Shown here: positions 1-10,885 of the stretch, one piece after another
How positions within the stretch are numbered: position 1 is the stretch's first letter
Layout: every line of letters starts with the position of its first letter
Origin: Heracleum sosnowskyi
Taxonomy: Eukaryota; Streptophyta; Magnoliopsida; Apiales; Apiaceae
Assembly: GCA_030848705.1 (NCBI GenBank)
Contig: JAUIZM010000116.1
Coordinates: 1-64,000 of the forward strand
Direction of reading: 5' to 3'
Length of the DNA stretch: 64,000 nt
Program-made: the position numbers and the translations under genes
The notes under the pieces: generated by a model
What the model was told of the DNA's origin: nothing
Databases searched by the model: none
The model's input: the letters and a program-made list of their open reading frames with translations, nothing else

Positions 1-3000
1 GAAAGACCGGATTAGAGGCAATATAGATAGCCGATTGATTGTCACAGAAAAGCGTAGTAGGAGCAAACTTTGGAAGCCTGAGTTCAGAAAACAAAGAAAG
101 AAGCCAAGAAACTTCACAAGTGACATCAGCCATAGCGCGATATTCGGCCTCGGCTGAAGAACGAGATACAGTAGATTGTTTCTTGCTCCTCCAGCTAATC
201 AAAGACGATCCCAGCATAACCCCATAACCCGTAACTGACCTTCTAGTAAGTTGACAGCATGCCCAGTCGGCATCACAAAAAGCAGTTAAAGTTAGAGAAC
301 TCTTCGAAGACAGAAAAAGACCTTGACCACAGGTGCCTTTCAAGTAGCGTAATAGTCTGTACGTAGCTTGGAGATGTATCGGTTTAGGATGAGCCAAGAA
401 CTGAGAAAGAGTATGGACTGTGTATGCAATATCAGGGCGAGAGATTGTAAGATAAATCAATCTCCCTACTATTCTGCGATAAAGACTAACATCAGAAATG
501 TCATCGACATCTTGAGCAGTCAAAAGAGAATGATTCTGTTCCAACGGGAGGGCTGAAGGTTTACAATTTAGACACCCAGTATCCTTCAACAAATCTAACG
601 TATACTTGCGTTGATTCAAGTAAATGCCAGAATCAGACCTTGCAATTTCAATCCCCAAAAAATACTTAAGAGCACCCAAATCCTTAACCTTGAACTGAGA
701 ACTAAGAAATTTTTTGACTGCTTGTAATTGAGTAACATCATTACCAGCCAAAATCATGTCATCAACATATACGAGTAAGACAGAAATAGAATTGTTGTGA
801 TGTAAAACAAACATACTGTTGTCAGAATGAGTCTGAGTGAACCCAAATTTGATCAAGGCAGTAGAGAGCTTGACAAACCATTGTCTAGGTGCTTGACGGA
901 GGCCATATAAAGATTTCTTGAGACGGCAAGCAAGAGGTTGACCTGGATACTTCTGCAAAACCTCAAGAGGAGGAGTATATCCCGGAGGAAGTGTCATATA
1001 AACCTTTTCCAGAAGGTCACCATGCAAAAAAGCATTGGTAACATCCAATTGACCAATAGACCATCCCTGACTGGCTGTTAGAGCAAGTAAAACCCGAAAC
1101 GAAGTCATTTTGGCAACCGGAGCAAACGTTTCAAAGAAATCCAAACCGTGAGTTTGTGTAAAACCCTTGGCAACTAAACGTGCCTTATACCATTCCACAG
1201 ATCCATCAGGAAGGTATTTAACCTTGTAGATCCATTTACAACCCACCAACCGTTTATTAGGAGGAATAGGAACAACTTCCCAAGTGTCATTAGCCTCTAA
1301 TGCTGCTAATTCCACTGCCATAGCATGACACCAGTCCTGGTGTTTCACAGCTTGATGAAAAGCATAAGGCTCTGGAATCTTAGAGACTGATGCCAGAAAG
1401 CGAGTATAGGTAGGTGTAAAGTGAGTATACTTAACAAAATTGGAAACATGGTAAGACGAGTTAGCCTGTTTAGAAAGACTACTAGGTAAACCTGTATAGT
1501 CCTGGAACTTAGCAGGGACAATTTTGGATCGAGTAGGACGAGAAGACCCTTGAACAGGAATCAAAGGAACAGATTGTGGTACTGGTAACTCAATTTGTGG
1601 TAACTCAATATGTGGTACTGACACAGGACTGTAAGAAGGAGATGCAGAAGCCACAGGAGACTCAGTAATTAAAGTCTCACCTATATTAACATGATTAGGT
1701 AAAGAAACTGAGTTCTCAGTTTCAAATAGCAGAGGATCATCTGTCCAGGTGGATGGATTAGGAAACAATGAGGTAGACTGAGAATGAACCAATTCAGAGA
1801 AGGGAAAAACATGTTCATAGAACTTCACATCCCTAGAAACAAATACCTTCTTACTTTCCAAATCTAAAATTTTATACCCCTTTTTACCAAATGGGTAACC
1901 AAGAAAGAGTCCTTTAATGGCTCTAGGAGAAAATTTGTCACGAGATTGTGGAAGTACTGTAGCATAACACAGAGAACCAAAAACCCGTAAATGATCAAAG
2001 GAAGGAAGTTTATTGAACAAAACCTCATATGGTGTTTTGTTCTGAAGAATTGAAGTAGGTGTGCGATTAATTAGATAAGTAGCAGTGAGGAGACAGTCCC
2101 CCCAGAAATGAATTGGTAAATGAGCATGAAACCTAAGGGCTCGAGCAGAATTCAACAAATGTCGATGTTTACGTTCTACTTTACCGTTTTGTTGTGGTGT
2201 GTAAACACAACTAGTTTGGTGAATAATACCTAATGATGACAAAAGGGTTTGAAGTTTTGTGTTTACAAATTCTGATCCATTATCAGATCTAAGTATTTGA
2301 ACAGAGGTGTGAAATTGATTTTTAACATATAGAAGAAACTGATGAAGGACAGCAAACACTTGAGATTTAGCAGATAAAAGAAACGTCCACGTAGTACGAG
2401 ACATGTCTTCAACTATAGTTAAGAAATAAGAACAATTATTATGAGTTTTTACATGATAAGGGCCCCAAAGGTCTACATGTACTAACTCAAATAGAGATGA
2501 ACAAACAGAAACACTAGAAGGAAAACATTGTCTTGTTTGTTTAGCTACATGACAGCTATCACAAACAGAATTAAGAGACTGATTACAAGGAAGATTCAAA
2601 TGTTGTAAGACATGGGCTGGCACATGACCAAGCCTAGCATGCCAGACATCTGCAGAAACAGTAACACAACTAAGTGATTGACACAGGGAAGAGGCAACAG
2701 CTGAAGATGAACAGGAAGATTGACTCGAGAAGAGATATAAACCATCATGTAATCTACCAATCTCTAACTCCTTCCTCCATGAATGGTCCTGAAGAAAGCA
2801 ATTGGAGGAAGTAAAAGAGACAGTGTGAGTTGTATTTAGTAATAATTTTGGTATAGACAACAAGTTATACGCAAAGGTGGGAACACACAGAACTTGATGT
2901 AGAGTAATAAAAGAATTTAGCTTGACATTGCCAATATGAGTGACAACAGCTTGTTGACCATTAGGTAGAAAAAGGACAGTGTTACTAGGTGTAGGATTAT

Positions 3001-4321
3001 CAAGATGATGTAAGTTGTGTGTAATGTGATCAGTGGCGCCTGAATCAAGAATCCACTGTTGTTTCAAAGTAGTAGAAACAGACTGAATTGAGTGATGAAA
3101 TGTACCTGCAAACTGAACAGAATTGGCATTTGCACTACCAGGCCAAAAAGCTTGAGTATCATTGGAAGGAACATCCATGACCGGAGATAAGTGCATAGAA
3201 CTCTGAATCCTCTGTACAAGCTGGTTATACTGATCCTCAGACAAACCACAAGATGATGTAGGGGACACTACAGATGTGCTTGCATTAGAAGAATCCACAG
3301 AGTGAGTAGAGGCATTGACTGCAGTGACCTGTGCTGCTGAACTGGTTCTAGTAGTAGCAAGTTTAGGCTTTGGTTTAGGCTTGCCATATAGCTTATGCCA
3401 AGGAGGATAACCCAGAAGACAAAAACATTTGTCCTTTGAATGACCAGTAAGATGACAATATTCACAAACGATAGAGGAGTCCTTTTTGAAAGTCTGGGAC
3501 GAAGGAGTTGAAGTAGGAAGACTTCTAAAACTAGGCCGCCCCAAATTCTTGACAGACATAGCAATGTTTCCAGAATTCATACCACTTACATTGTGAACTT
3601 CCCTTTGATTTTCCTCTTGTAATAGGAGTGAATAACATTGACTCAGAGTCGGTAAAGGAGTCATTAACAAGATCTGACCACGAATAGCTGTATAGTGATC
3701 TCCCAATCCCATAAGAAACTGTGTGAGGTGTGTAGTTTGTTCATATCCAACCAGTTTACTGTTAATATCACACTCACACTTGTTGCAGACACATTTAGGC
3801 TTAGTAACCAAGCAATCAAGTTCTTCAACCAAAGTTCTGTGTTTAGTAAAATAAGAGGCAATTGACAAATTTCCTTGTGTTAACTGCGACACCTCCTTTT
3901 GAAGATGAAATACACGAGGCATATTGCTCTGCGCATATCTAACAGCAAGATCATCCCATATTACCTTTGCAGAACTCAAATAAACCACACTATTACGGAT
4001 CTCCACAGATACTGAGTTAAGTAACCACGATGTCACCATATGATTGCATCTAATCCAATACTGAACAAGCGAACCAACACCAGCAGGTTTAAGACAAGTT
4101 CCGTCGACAAAACCGAACTTCATTTTTGAAGATAAAGCAATCTCCATAGATCTACTCCATTGAGAGTAATTAGACTCATTCAATACCAAATTAATCAACG
4201 TCATACCAGGATTATCAGATGGATGTATATAGTAAGGATGATTAATGTCAATTATAGTTGTAGTAGCAGTAGTAGATGTAGAACCAGTCATCGCAGATGA
4301 ATAAGATTGATGTGTAGCCAT
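1..4321 (-). CDS. Ty1/copia gag-pol polyprotein, C-terminus beyond window edge
   Basis: Reading leftward from the ATG at 4319-4321, one frame stays open for 1,440 codons to the window edge, so the stop lies outside. Order seen: an N-terminal gag region; a CCHC zinc knuckle at residues 286-299 (C-x2-C-x4-H-x4-C); aspartic protease DSGA starting at D426; integrase with D617, D680 and E716, giving the exact D-x35-E spacing; reverse transcriptase with YVDD at 1185-1188; RNase H with D1350 and an AEAEY motif near 1390. PR-INT-RT-RH is the copia order. The protein packages element RNA, copies it to DNA and integrates it. I saw no stop or frameshift by eye, and all motifs are in one register. The element may therefore be autonomous, but its 3' LTR is outside the window. 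Confidence 0.93.
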   Translation of the reverse strand, partial: MATHQSYSSAMTGSTSTTATTTIIDINHPYYIHPSDNPGMTLINLVLNESNYSQWSRSMEIALSSKMKFGFVDGTCLKPAGVGSLVQYWIRCNHMVTSWLLNSVSVEIRNSVVYLSSAKVIWDDLAVRYAQSNMPRVFHLQKEVSQLTQGNLSIASYFTKHRTLVEELDCLVTKPKCVCNKCECDINSKLVGYEQTTHLTQFLMGLGDHYTAIRGQILLMTPLPTLSQCYSLLLQEENQREVHNVSGMNSGNIAMSVKNLGRPSFRSLPTSTPSSQTFKKDSSIVCEYCHLTGHSKDKCFCLLGYPPWHKLYGKPKPKPKLATTRTSSAAQVTAVNASTHSVDSSNASTSVVSPTSSCGLSEDQYNQLVQRIQSSMHLSPVMDVPSNDTQAFWPGSANANSVQFAGTFHHSIQSVSTTLKQQWILDSGATDHITHNLHHLDNPTPSNTVLFLPNGQQAVVTHIGNVKLNSFITLHQVLCVPTFAYNLLSIPKLLLNTTHTVSFTSSNCFLQDHSWRKELEIGRLHDGLYLFSSQSSCSSSAVASSLCQSLSCVTVSADVWHARLGHVPAHVLQHLNLPCNQSLNSVCDSCHVAKQTRQCFPSSVSVCSSLFELVHVDLWGPYHVKTHNNCSYFLTIVEDMSRTTWTFLLSAKSQVFAVLHQFLLYVKNQFHTSVQILRSDNGSEFVNTKLQTLLSSLGIIHQTSCVYTPQQNGKVERKHRHLLNSARALRFHAHLPIHFWGDCLLTATYLINRTPTSILQNKTPYEVLFNKLPSFDHLRVFGSLCYATVLPQSRDKFSPRAIKGLFLGYPFGKKGYKILDLESKKVFVSRDVKFYEHVFPFSELVHSQSTSLFPNPSTWTDDPLLFETENSVSLPNHVNIGETLITESPVASASPSYSPVSVPHIELPQIELPVPQSVPLIPVQGSSRPTRSKIVPAKFQDYTGLPSSLSKQANSSYHVSNFVKYTHFTPTYTRFLASVSKIPEPYAFHQAVKHQDWCHAMAVELAALEANDTWEVVPIPPNKRLVGCKWIYKVKYLPDGSVEWYKARLVAKGFTQTHGLDFFETFAPVAKMTSFRVLLALTASQGWSIGQLDVTNAFLHGDLLEKVYMTLPPGYTPPLEVLQKYPGQPLACRLKKSLYGLRQAPRQWFVKLSTALIKFGFTQTHSDNSMFVLHHNNSISVLLVYVDDMILAGNDVTQLQAVKKFLSSQFKVKDLGALKYFLGIEIARSDSGIYLNQRKYTLDLLKDTGCLNCKPSALPLEQNHSLLTAQDVDDISDVSLYRRIVGRLIYLTISRPDIAYTVHTLSQFLAHPKPIHLQATYRLLRYLKGTCGQGLFLSSKSSLTLTAFCDADWACCQLTRRSVTGYGVMLGSSLISWRSKKQSTVSRSSAEAEYRAMADVTCEVSWLLSLFSELRLPKFAPTTLFCDNQSAIYIASNPVF

Positions 4322-4553
4322 GGCGATTATAAACCCTAGAACTTACTCAAACAAAGTGCAATTGAACACAATTAAAGAGAGAAAGTCCAGAGAAAACATA
4401 CACAATTGAGACAAAACTAAGAAATCGAAACTGCAATGAAGAACACCAAGGCGCTGATTGATCCGAAGAAGACAAATCTTGAAGAAGAAGACAAAGCTTG
4501 AAGCGTAGCATCAATGGCGGAATTAACGATCGTTACATGATGCTCTGATACCA
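4322..4553 (-). other. Copia leader and tRNA-iMet primer binding site
   Basis: On the minus strand, TGGTATCAGAGCA (4553 down to 4541) directly follows the LTR end. It is the usual plant copia primer site, complementary to the 3' end of initiator tRNA-Met. About 220 nt of untranslated leader separate it from the gag ATG at 4321. Confidence 0.9.
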
Positions 4554-4746
4554 TGTCAAATTGTATTCAACTCATAATCTGAAATTACTCAACAAGTTTA
4601 CAATGACTGTATATATATAACAGATGTGTATCTCTACATATATTGTAACTAACTATCTTTTTCTAACAATATATGTAAAGCTCCTTTTATATCCAGTTGT
4701 ATATTCTCTATGTTGACTCTGACTTTGATTGTGCTGATGTGGCACA
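4554..4746 (-). repeat. 5' LTR of the minus-strand copia element
   Basis: On the minus strand the LTR begins TGTGCCACAT and ends TTTGACA next to the primer site, about 193 bp, short for copia. A TATA box (TATAAAAGG, plus positions 4683-4691) fits the U3 promoter. The start is a little uncertain because a second TG lies 4 bp further out (4750). The partner LTR is outside the window, so no target duplication can be checked. Confidence 0.82.
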
Positions 4747-4860
4747 CTCATTAGTCTCCTCACTAACAACAGCTTCAGTAGAATTGCTAATTCTGAAGGT
4801 ATGTTGGAACAATTTAGTCCCATTGCTGATTCAAACACAAGGGATCTTGATTTATGGGTA
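4747..4860 (+). pseudogene. Exon-like remnant of an unrecognised host gene (copy A)
   Basis: From 4768 an open frame runs to TGG followed by a GTAAGC donor-like site near 4860. A second exon-like piece follows a TGCATAG acceptor near 4970 and is cut by the LTR at 5002. In the related copy B this exon has an in-frame TAG at 18737-18739. I do not recognise the product. Because the segment ends in a Helitron-like terminus, these may be captured exons rather than a resident gene. Confidence 0.35.
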
Positions 4861-5001
4861 AGCAATCACGTTAATAATATTTTTATCTAAACCATCTGTG
4901 TTATTAATATCGATGCTCTATTTTAAATATTGTAATGTTCTCTTTCACCATATATGAGTTTGTGCATAGGACGGGCTGGGGGACAAAGAGTTCGGAGGAA
5001 T

Positions 5002-6298
5002 TATTAGGTCTTGATAAGTTTGTAGAAGGGGGTTGAATACAAACGGTACTGTTTTCTCGAATTTGTTCGGTTAGTGATATAACAATTCAAGAACAAATAA
5101 ATGCGGAATTAAATGCAACAAGATTCAAGTTAAATATGACTTATATTAAACTTGAAGGGTGTTACAAATACAGTACATATGACAAGGTTTGAATCTCAAA
5201 CTATTTAAAACAAATCTAGAATAAATTCGACATGAATTTATCTATTTTTGTAATAAAAAGATCGAATACTAAAAAGTAGTTCGAGATCAATTCTAGAAAT
5301 AATGATCTGCTAGATAATCAAACAAGTACAAGTAAATAACTTCTAGTGGTTTGGATATAACATTTACTGCTAGAAATTAAATGCTTGATGATCTTGAAGC
5401 TCGGCAGTTGGTTTGTTTGTTTAAGCAGAAGATAGATGATACTTGTGTTTTTCTGTCTTAATCTTGTACAACTGCTTTCTGTCTTAATCTTGTTGATTAT
5501 GTACGCAATTTGCTTTAACTAGCATGATTATCCACCTTTTATATTGTCATGACTTTCGGCATGACAATCAAAAGAGTTGGCATGACTGTCCAGTAAGCTT
5601 GACATGACAATCCAGTAAGTTTGGCATGACAATCGACATGATTGTCTTTAACACTAGCATGATTGTCTTTAACACTGGCATGACTTTCGGCTTGGATAGT
5701 CATTTCAGTTCATTTTGATAGTCATTTCAACTATATTAATTCTAAATTAATTAAATTATCAATTAATTTAAGGAATAAATTAATTCTGATTGAATTAATT
5801 TATTGAATAAATTAACTAACTATTTTAATTAATTAAGAGAGAATTAATACATTTCCTTTATAGCAGAAACAATTCTTGAACCACTGAGATTAATGATGAA
5901 CTTCCACTGTATTGTGTTGACACTCGATGTACTGTCTGGTTCATGAGTGACTAACTGCAATTACGGTTCTTCATCTTTTGACTTTAAGCGGTGGTTCTTT
6001 TTCTTTTCCCTTTATCAAACACTGTAACCTGTACACTTGATGTCACACTGTAGAAATCTCTGTCAATTTAATAGATCCACTTTCTTGAATACTTCACTGA
6101 GGCTTGATCAAATAAATGAATTTCTTTCAATGTAAAATTAATTCAAGTCTGTAGATTGACTTTAAATCTTCATTTTTTTGACTGATGTTACCTTATGAGA
6201 TTCCTGTGACAATTGAATTATTATTTACTTATTACATTTTTGTTTAAGTTGAATCGAATCCTCGATGTTTACAAATAGACCTATACATAAGCCTTTCA
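5002..6298 (-). repeat. LTR of family E, copy A (Sirevirus-like)
   Basis: On the minus strand the LTR starts TGAAAGGC after a purine tract (GGGGGGAGAT, complement of 6299-6308). It ends near 5002, where copy B keeps a proper terminal CA while copy A has TA (plus strand). A TATA box (complement of ccttttatat, about 5537-5546) lies just downstream of a block of reiterated CATGACAATC/CATGACTGTC motifs (5549-5700). A hairpin with a G-rich loop lies at 5018-5044. The tract is followed at higher coordinates by residual internal sequence without a recognisable frame, so this is the 3' end of a truncated element. Confidence 0.75.
5549..5700 (-). promoter_or_regulatory. Reiterated GRCATGACWNTC motif block in LTR E
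   Basis: About eight copies of a CATGAC(A/T)(A/G/T)TC-type motif occur in 150 bp, spaced 15-30 bp, immediately upstream of the LTR's TATA box on the minus strand. The matching block in copy B is at 32524-32710. Position and repetition suggest protein binding sites; no factor is known from the sequence. Confidence 0.55.
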
Positions 6299-7310
6299 AT
6301 CTCCCCCCCTATTTGTCTGTTAGAGAATAATAACCAAATATCTAGAGGATAACTCAACTAATTAAATAAGAAAAAAATAAGTCTTTAAGAAAAAAAATAC
6401 CTATTTGGGTTTCAGTTTCATACAATCAATTAAAGTCTGATCCATTTCCTAGTAAATTGGAGAACCTTAAAGTGGTCCTGTATATCGTATGAAGTCTGAT
6501 GTTTTACAGCCTTTTACATGTTTGATTAAGAGTCACAGTCATCTTTTAAAACTGTATGTTTTAAATTTTTGAGTTTAGATATAACTTTACACCCTGGAAG
6601 AAGAGGCCATATTGTATATCACTTCTGGGGCATGAGGGTCCATTAAATTATATATTATTTGAAACTTAATGTTGGTCACTTTTTTGAATAATTTGATTTA
6701 ATTATATTACAGAACTGTACAGGGATCTTTCAATGTGATGGCCAGGCGAGAAAAGGTAATTGGTCCGTCTCATTCCAGATTTTTGGCTAGATTTTGTATC
6801 GATTTGCAATAAAAACTATAACACTAAAAAATAATTTAATCATAATGGTGTTGAAATTTCAGATTTAATTCTATATTGCACATCTTATTATGTTATATCT
6901 TATAATATGATTTCAGATTGTCGAGTATGAATAAAATGTATATGAGTTCTTTTCCTTTGTGATGTAGGTCATGCATATCATCTTTTACATACACATACAT
7001 TACAAGAGCTAGCTGCCTCAATTCTTGTGGAATCTTAGGTGTTTGGAGTTTGAAATGTTTCTGAAGAGAAACTTGAACCTGTGACCTGTTAACAGGTGGA
7101 TGTAGAGGACAACATTTGGTACAGTAATGTGTTTAGTTTCGTTAAACCACTTAGCATTCTTAAATTCTAACTTGGTGTAGTGTTTTACTTTGTTAAATTT
7201 TTTTTCTCCATGTAAATTTCTAGAATTTTTATAATTTCTTTCCTTAACTTTTTGTAGCAGAATTATAAATGTAAAAATTATGGTGAAAATTATGAGTTAA
7301 AATGGAGGTT
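6299..7310. other. Internal retroelement remnant and exon-like pieces, no intact gene
   Basis: After the family E purine tract (6299-6310) there is AT-rich sequence without an open frame. A short exon-like stretch flanked by AG and GT (about 6711-6754, ending GAGAAAAG before gtaatt) is conserved in part in copy B. I cannot assign it to a gene. Confidence 0.4.
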
Positions 7311-7337
7311 CGTGCCTTGCACGGACTTTTACGCTAG
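7311..7337 (+). mobile_element. Helitron-like 3' terminus
   Basis: A short hairpin (CGTGC-ctt-GCACG, 7311-7323) is followed 10 nt later by CTAG and then T. This is the usual Helitron 3' end (hairpin, CTRR, insertion before T). The same end occurs at 47771-47797 in copy B with a mutated stem. Homology between the copies runs about 24 bp past the T, which a simple Helitron model does not predict. No Rep/helicase gene is visible. Confidence 0.45.
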
Positions 7338-7360
7338 TTATACTAATTTGACAAAATAAT

Positions 7361-8276
7361 AGTTATGGGAAATATTGATTCGAAAAATTTGATTAATCAA
7401 AGATGATCATCTAAATTTTTTGCGAAGAGAAATTGTGCGTTGGAGTACTATAACTTTTACATATTATTTATAATATGTGCCACCTAAATATTTTAGCTAA
7501 GAATTCTGGCACATTAGAGACGCTCTAACTATTATACATTGACATATGTTGTAAGAGAATATACTGCCTATTATAGTTGGTTAAAATTTTTGTTAAAAGG
7601 AAATAATTAAAATTTTACAGAGGGGAACCGTGAGAACTCCAATAAGTTTAATTATATAGTGACTGGGTATAATTTTTGTTAAGGGAAATTTTTATTCAAC
7701 AAATATAGTTAATGGAAGATAATTGTCTATAAATTTTGATGAAGGTAAATTATAAGGGTTTTGATGCATTGGGGTTCAAATTTTTTAACAAATTATCTAT
7801 AAAATGTGCTACTTAGATATTGTAAGATTTTTATTTTTTTTCTTTTTTGCACTAATATGTTTTTTCAAAATATTTTTTTGCAAAAATATAAAATTTTAAA
7901 TTTTGTCCACAACCATGCAAATGTGCTACCAAATGCAATGCAACTCGATACAACGATATGCAATCTCAAATGCAATCAAGAGTAATTTCGGATATACAAT
8001 TTTATTAATATGGTCATGTGTGATATATGTTAATCCAGTTACAGTTTCAAGTAAAGGGACATGGTTGCAGGGGAAGTGCTCTTCCTTTAGGCCACTTACA
8101 AATCTTTTATCTCCACTTCTTTTCTGTGAAGCTAGGCTTGTTAATGATAGGGAAGGCTGAATGAGTTACGGTTAAATCAATAGTGATTTTATTGATTTAT
8201 TCGTTTTAGGAGCACAATGTAGTTCTTGTTTTAAACCTTGCCAAAAAAATGATAAAATGTTATTATTATTAGTTTA
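7361..8276. other. AT-rich interval, no feature recognised
   Basis: No coding, RNA or terminal-repeat signal that I can support. A frame at 7903-8160 relies on a TTG start and looks like chance. Confidence 0.5.
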
Positions 8277-8660
8277 GAGCATCTTCAATGGGTCAAATCC
8301 TTAGCTAAAAGTCTAGTTGGCATGCCTTAAATAAAAATTATATATAATCTTCAAAATTTTCATCACTCCAATGGGACATTCCTGTTATCTATAATTTTAG
8401 CCAACCCCTTTTCGTTGACTATTTTTGTTGAACCTCTAGAGACCTGTAGGAAATCTCCACATTATCTGTTACCATATTTAAATATTGTATTCTATTTTTA
8501 AGAACTTAAAATAATAATAACATACCATTTTTAAAATATAGCCAACCATTATAGTCAATCACTTTAGGGTACAAGACCTTACCGATTCATTAAATTTTAG
8601 CCAACTATTATTTAATGTCATTATAGACAACCAATTTAGCTAACGTCATTGTAGATGCTA
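8277..8660. mobile_element. MITE (PIF/Harbinger-like)
   Basis: Ends GAGCATCTTCAATG (left) and the approximate complement CATTGTAGATGCT (right), flanked by TTA on both sides (8274-8276 and 8661-8663). A 3-bp TTA duplication suits the PIF/Harbinger class. About 384 bp, no coding capacity. A related copy lies at 9805-10245. Confidence 0.55.
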
Positions 8661-8887
8661 TTAGGCCTTTTTTGTACAGAAATTAAGTTCGAACTTTTAC
8701 TAGTAATAATAACACTTTTGGATGGATTTGCAGATAAGATCTTCGGAGAAAATCGACTAAAATGCATTACCAACTAATTGAAATGGTAGGATACAAAACC
8801 GAAATATGAAATCATACATGTAACTCAATATTGTTCTTTTCCTTTCTAATTTTTTTATCCGATCTTATTCGATACGAAAAGAGGAAG

Positions 8888-9353
8888 CTATGGAGAGGAG
8901 CTACTTATACAGTAGCAACGAAGAGGAGATCCAGGACTAGGCGCCTTACAAACTCCACCCTGCGGAAACTGGATACTCTTGCAATGTGCATTACAATCAG
9001 AAACACTCGAGCATGGCCCCTGATCAACCAACCAAGTCGCAGCTACTCGGCCTGTGCCACACAAATCATAGATGTTAATAAAAAATGTATATCAGTGTTA
9101 AGTAAATAGTCCCTAACATGATCTTTTACTCTCTAACACCCCCAATCAATTACCAATATACTAATACCAACAAATATTTAAATTGAAGTGGAAGGACCTG
9201 AAACCAAGTCTCTCCCTAAACCGAGCTCTTTTGCATGTTAGGCTATGATTTACACAAAAGTAAAATATTTTTACCTGTATTGATAGTCAAAGCAATGAAA
9301 AAGAAGGTAATGAATATGCTCCTAATAACAGAAGAGATGTTCTTCCTAGCCAT
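8888..9353 (-). CDS. Defensin-like cysteine-rich secreted peptide, two exons
   Basis: Exon 1 is 9353-9275 (ATG at 9353) and exon 2 is 9051-8888 (TAG at 8890-8888). The junctions are CAG/GTAAAA and GCACAG/GCC. The joined frame gives about 80 residues: a basic start, a hydrophobic signal-peptide core (residues about 9-25), then a mature part with six cysteines in the pattern C-x5-C-x3-C-x10-C-x10-C-x1-C. An intron splitting signal peptide from cysteine domain is typical of plant defensin-like genes. Six rather than eight cysteines places it among shorter DEFL types. A TATA box lies about 85 bp upstream. Secretion to the apoplast is expected; whether it acts in defence or signalling cannot be told. 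It is the only plausible host gene with all its parts in the window. Confidence 0.75.
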
Positions 9354-9435
9354 TGTATCTAAGTTTTTTCTTTTTCTCTTCTGTAACAGGATGATCTTTG
9401 TGCTCTGTTGTTTGTAATTTCTTGTTTGTTCGAAT

Positions 9436-9445
9436 CCTTTTTATA
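9436..9445 (-). promoter_or_regulatory. TATA box of the defensin-like gene
   Basis: TATAAAAAGG on the minus strand, about 85 bp upstream of the ATG at 9353. A start site about 30 bp downstream would leave a 5' leader of roughly 50-60 nt. Confidence 0.65.
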
Positions 9446-9804
9446 GGGACAATGGGAGTAATATATTAGATATTTGATATCTCTCAAAATCTCTCAAAAT
9501 CTCTTACATTTAATTTTAATGTTTCTATTATCTTTCAATAAAATTTGATCAAATGAAGCTTTTACGCACAAACTCGAATTGGAATGGATCCAAATTTATC
9601 TTCTTTTAATTAAATAATATGATCTGATTCTGTATTTGACACATATAAGATATTTAAGTATTTATGGGATTTTTTTCCATCCATTTTTTTTATATTTAAG
9701 TATTTATGGGATTCTCTATTCAATTACATATTTTTTATATTTTATAATTGAGGAGGTGAACCGAGGGATGAAAATGGCATGGGCTTCAAAGTGAAGCATA
9801 ACTG
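9446..9804. other. AT-rich upstream interval with short direct repeats
   Basis: Contains a triple CTCTCAAAAT run near 9481-9510 and a duplicated stretch containing AAGTATTTATGGGATT near 9655 and 9697. Nothing else recognised. Confidence 0.45.
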
Positions 9805-10245
9805 AAAGCATCTCCAACCATATAATAGCATGGTCAAAATTTTTACCTAAAATCTTATCTGCCATGTCATAAATGAAATTTATAGAGATTATGTAAAAAA
9901 ATTACAACTCCAAAAACACAAAATCCTTGGCAAAAAATTTAACCAAATCCCAATAGATGGGCTATATTTGTTGAACTTACAGAGACCTGTACATTAATTA
10001 TACATCATCTCTTGTATTAAAATTAGATATTATATTTATAACAACTTGAAATAACTAAAACATACTATTTTTAAAATATATTCAAATATTATAGTCAACT
10101 CCATTTCTTCACCGCGGGCTCTCGCATCATTTTCTTGAAAAGATAATATATCACCGCAGTACAAAGCACAAAACCCGGTTAAACAAATTTTACATAATAA
10201 ATATTTATATTATTTTATATTATTTTAGCAAACAGAAATGCTCTA
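9805..10245. mobile_element. MITE related to the one at 8277-8660
   Basis: Starts AGCATCTCCAACC and ends near AAATGCTCT, roughly inverted ends. It shares an internal GTTGAAC...AGAGACCTGTA stretch with the MITE at 8277-8660. Another partial copy appears to start near 10250. Exact ends and target duplication are not clear. Confidence 0.45.
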
Positions 10246-10407
10246 AAACAATTAGCTAAAAATGTATATAACTTGCCATAAATAAAAATCTATCTATTAT
10301 ATCTATTATATATATAATAGAGCAACTAGGGGGTTTAGTGAAACAATTTAATCATCTTGAAATTACTAAATTACCCCTCTTATATTATATTAATGATAAA
10401 AAATTTG

Positions 10408-10478
10408 TTCTCAATGGGAATTGAACCTAGGACCTAGGTGTGACAAATGTGTACATATGTATCCACTACACCATGCCA
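10408..10478 (-). repeat. tRNA-like pol III sequence (probable SINE head)
   Basis: On the minus strand an A-box-like TGGTGTAGTGG is followed about 40 nt later by a B-box-like GGTTCAATTCC. This is the layout of a tRNA-derived pol III promoter. No intact tRNA cloverleaf was drawn and a poly(A)-type tail is not obvious, so a SINE head or a decayed tRNA gene are both possible. Confidence 0.45.
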
Positions 10479-10885
10479 ACACTTGAATAACTACTTAAAA
10501 ATTATTAACCTCATATTCACGAAAATCACTTGTTCTATGTTTTTTAATATTTTTTGAAAGTAGTACCAATAATCTTTATAATACAAATTCGATATTAACA
10601 TCTGCCACTACTACAATATTGAATTTTTTTAATGTCAACCAAATATCACTTGCTATATTTTTCTTTAATATTTAATTTAAAATTTAAAACTATCAACATA
10701 TTTACTCCTTTCTAATTATATTCTCATATGTAATAAGCATAAAACGAATTTTATCTATTATTTTACATTTAAATCTTTTTCATTATTAGACATTAACAAC
10801 TTATAATTGCAGATCCATTTTTTAAATTTTCGTCTTCAATAAATAATATTTATATGTTGATTATTTTCGAAAACTACATTATTAG

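Larger units (their letters stand above)
4768..7360. repeat. Duplicated segment, copy A (without the later insertions)
   Basis: This stretch aligns piecewise with 18701-18837, 30376-34303 and 47640-47823. Copy A lacks the Athila element, one family D solo LTR, a Stowaway-like MITE and the family C LTR with its nested contents. Each target site is present once here, for example GTTAT at 4900-4904. Copy B lacks roughly 190 bp present here (about 6567-6743). Copy A is effectively the pre-insertion reference for copy B. Confidence 0.88.

Noticed and set aside
7903..8160. 85-codon frame
   Set aside because: TTG start, biased repetitive composition at the start, no homology recognised.
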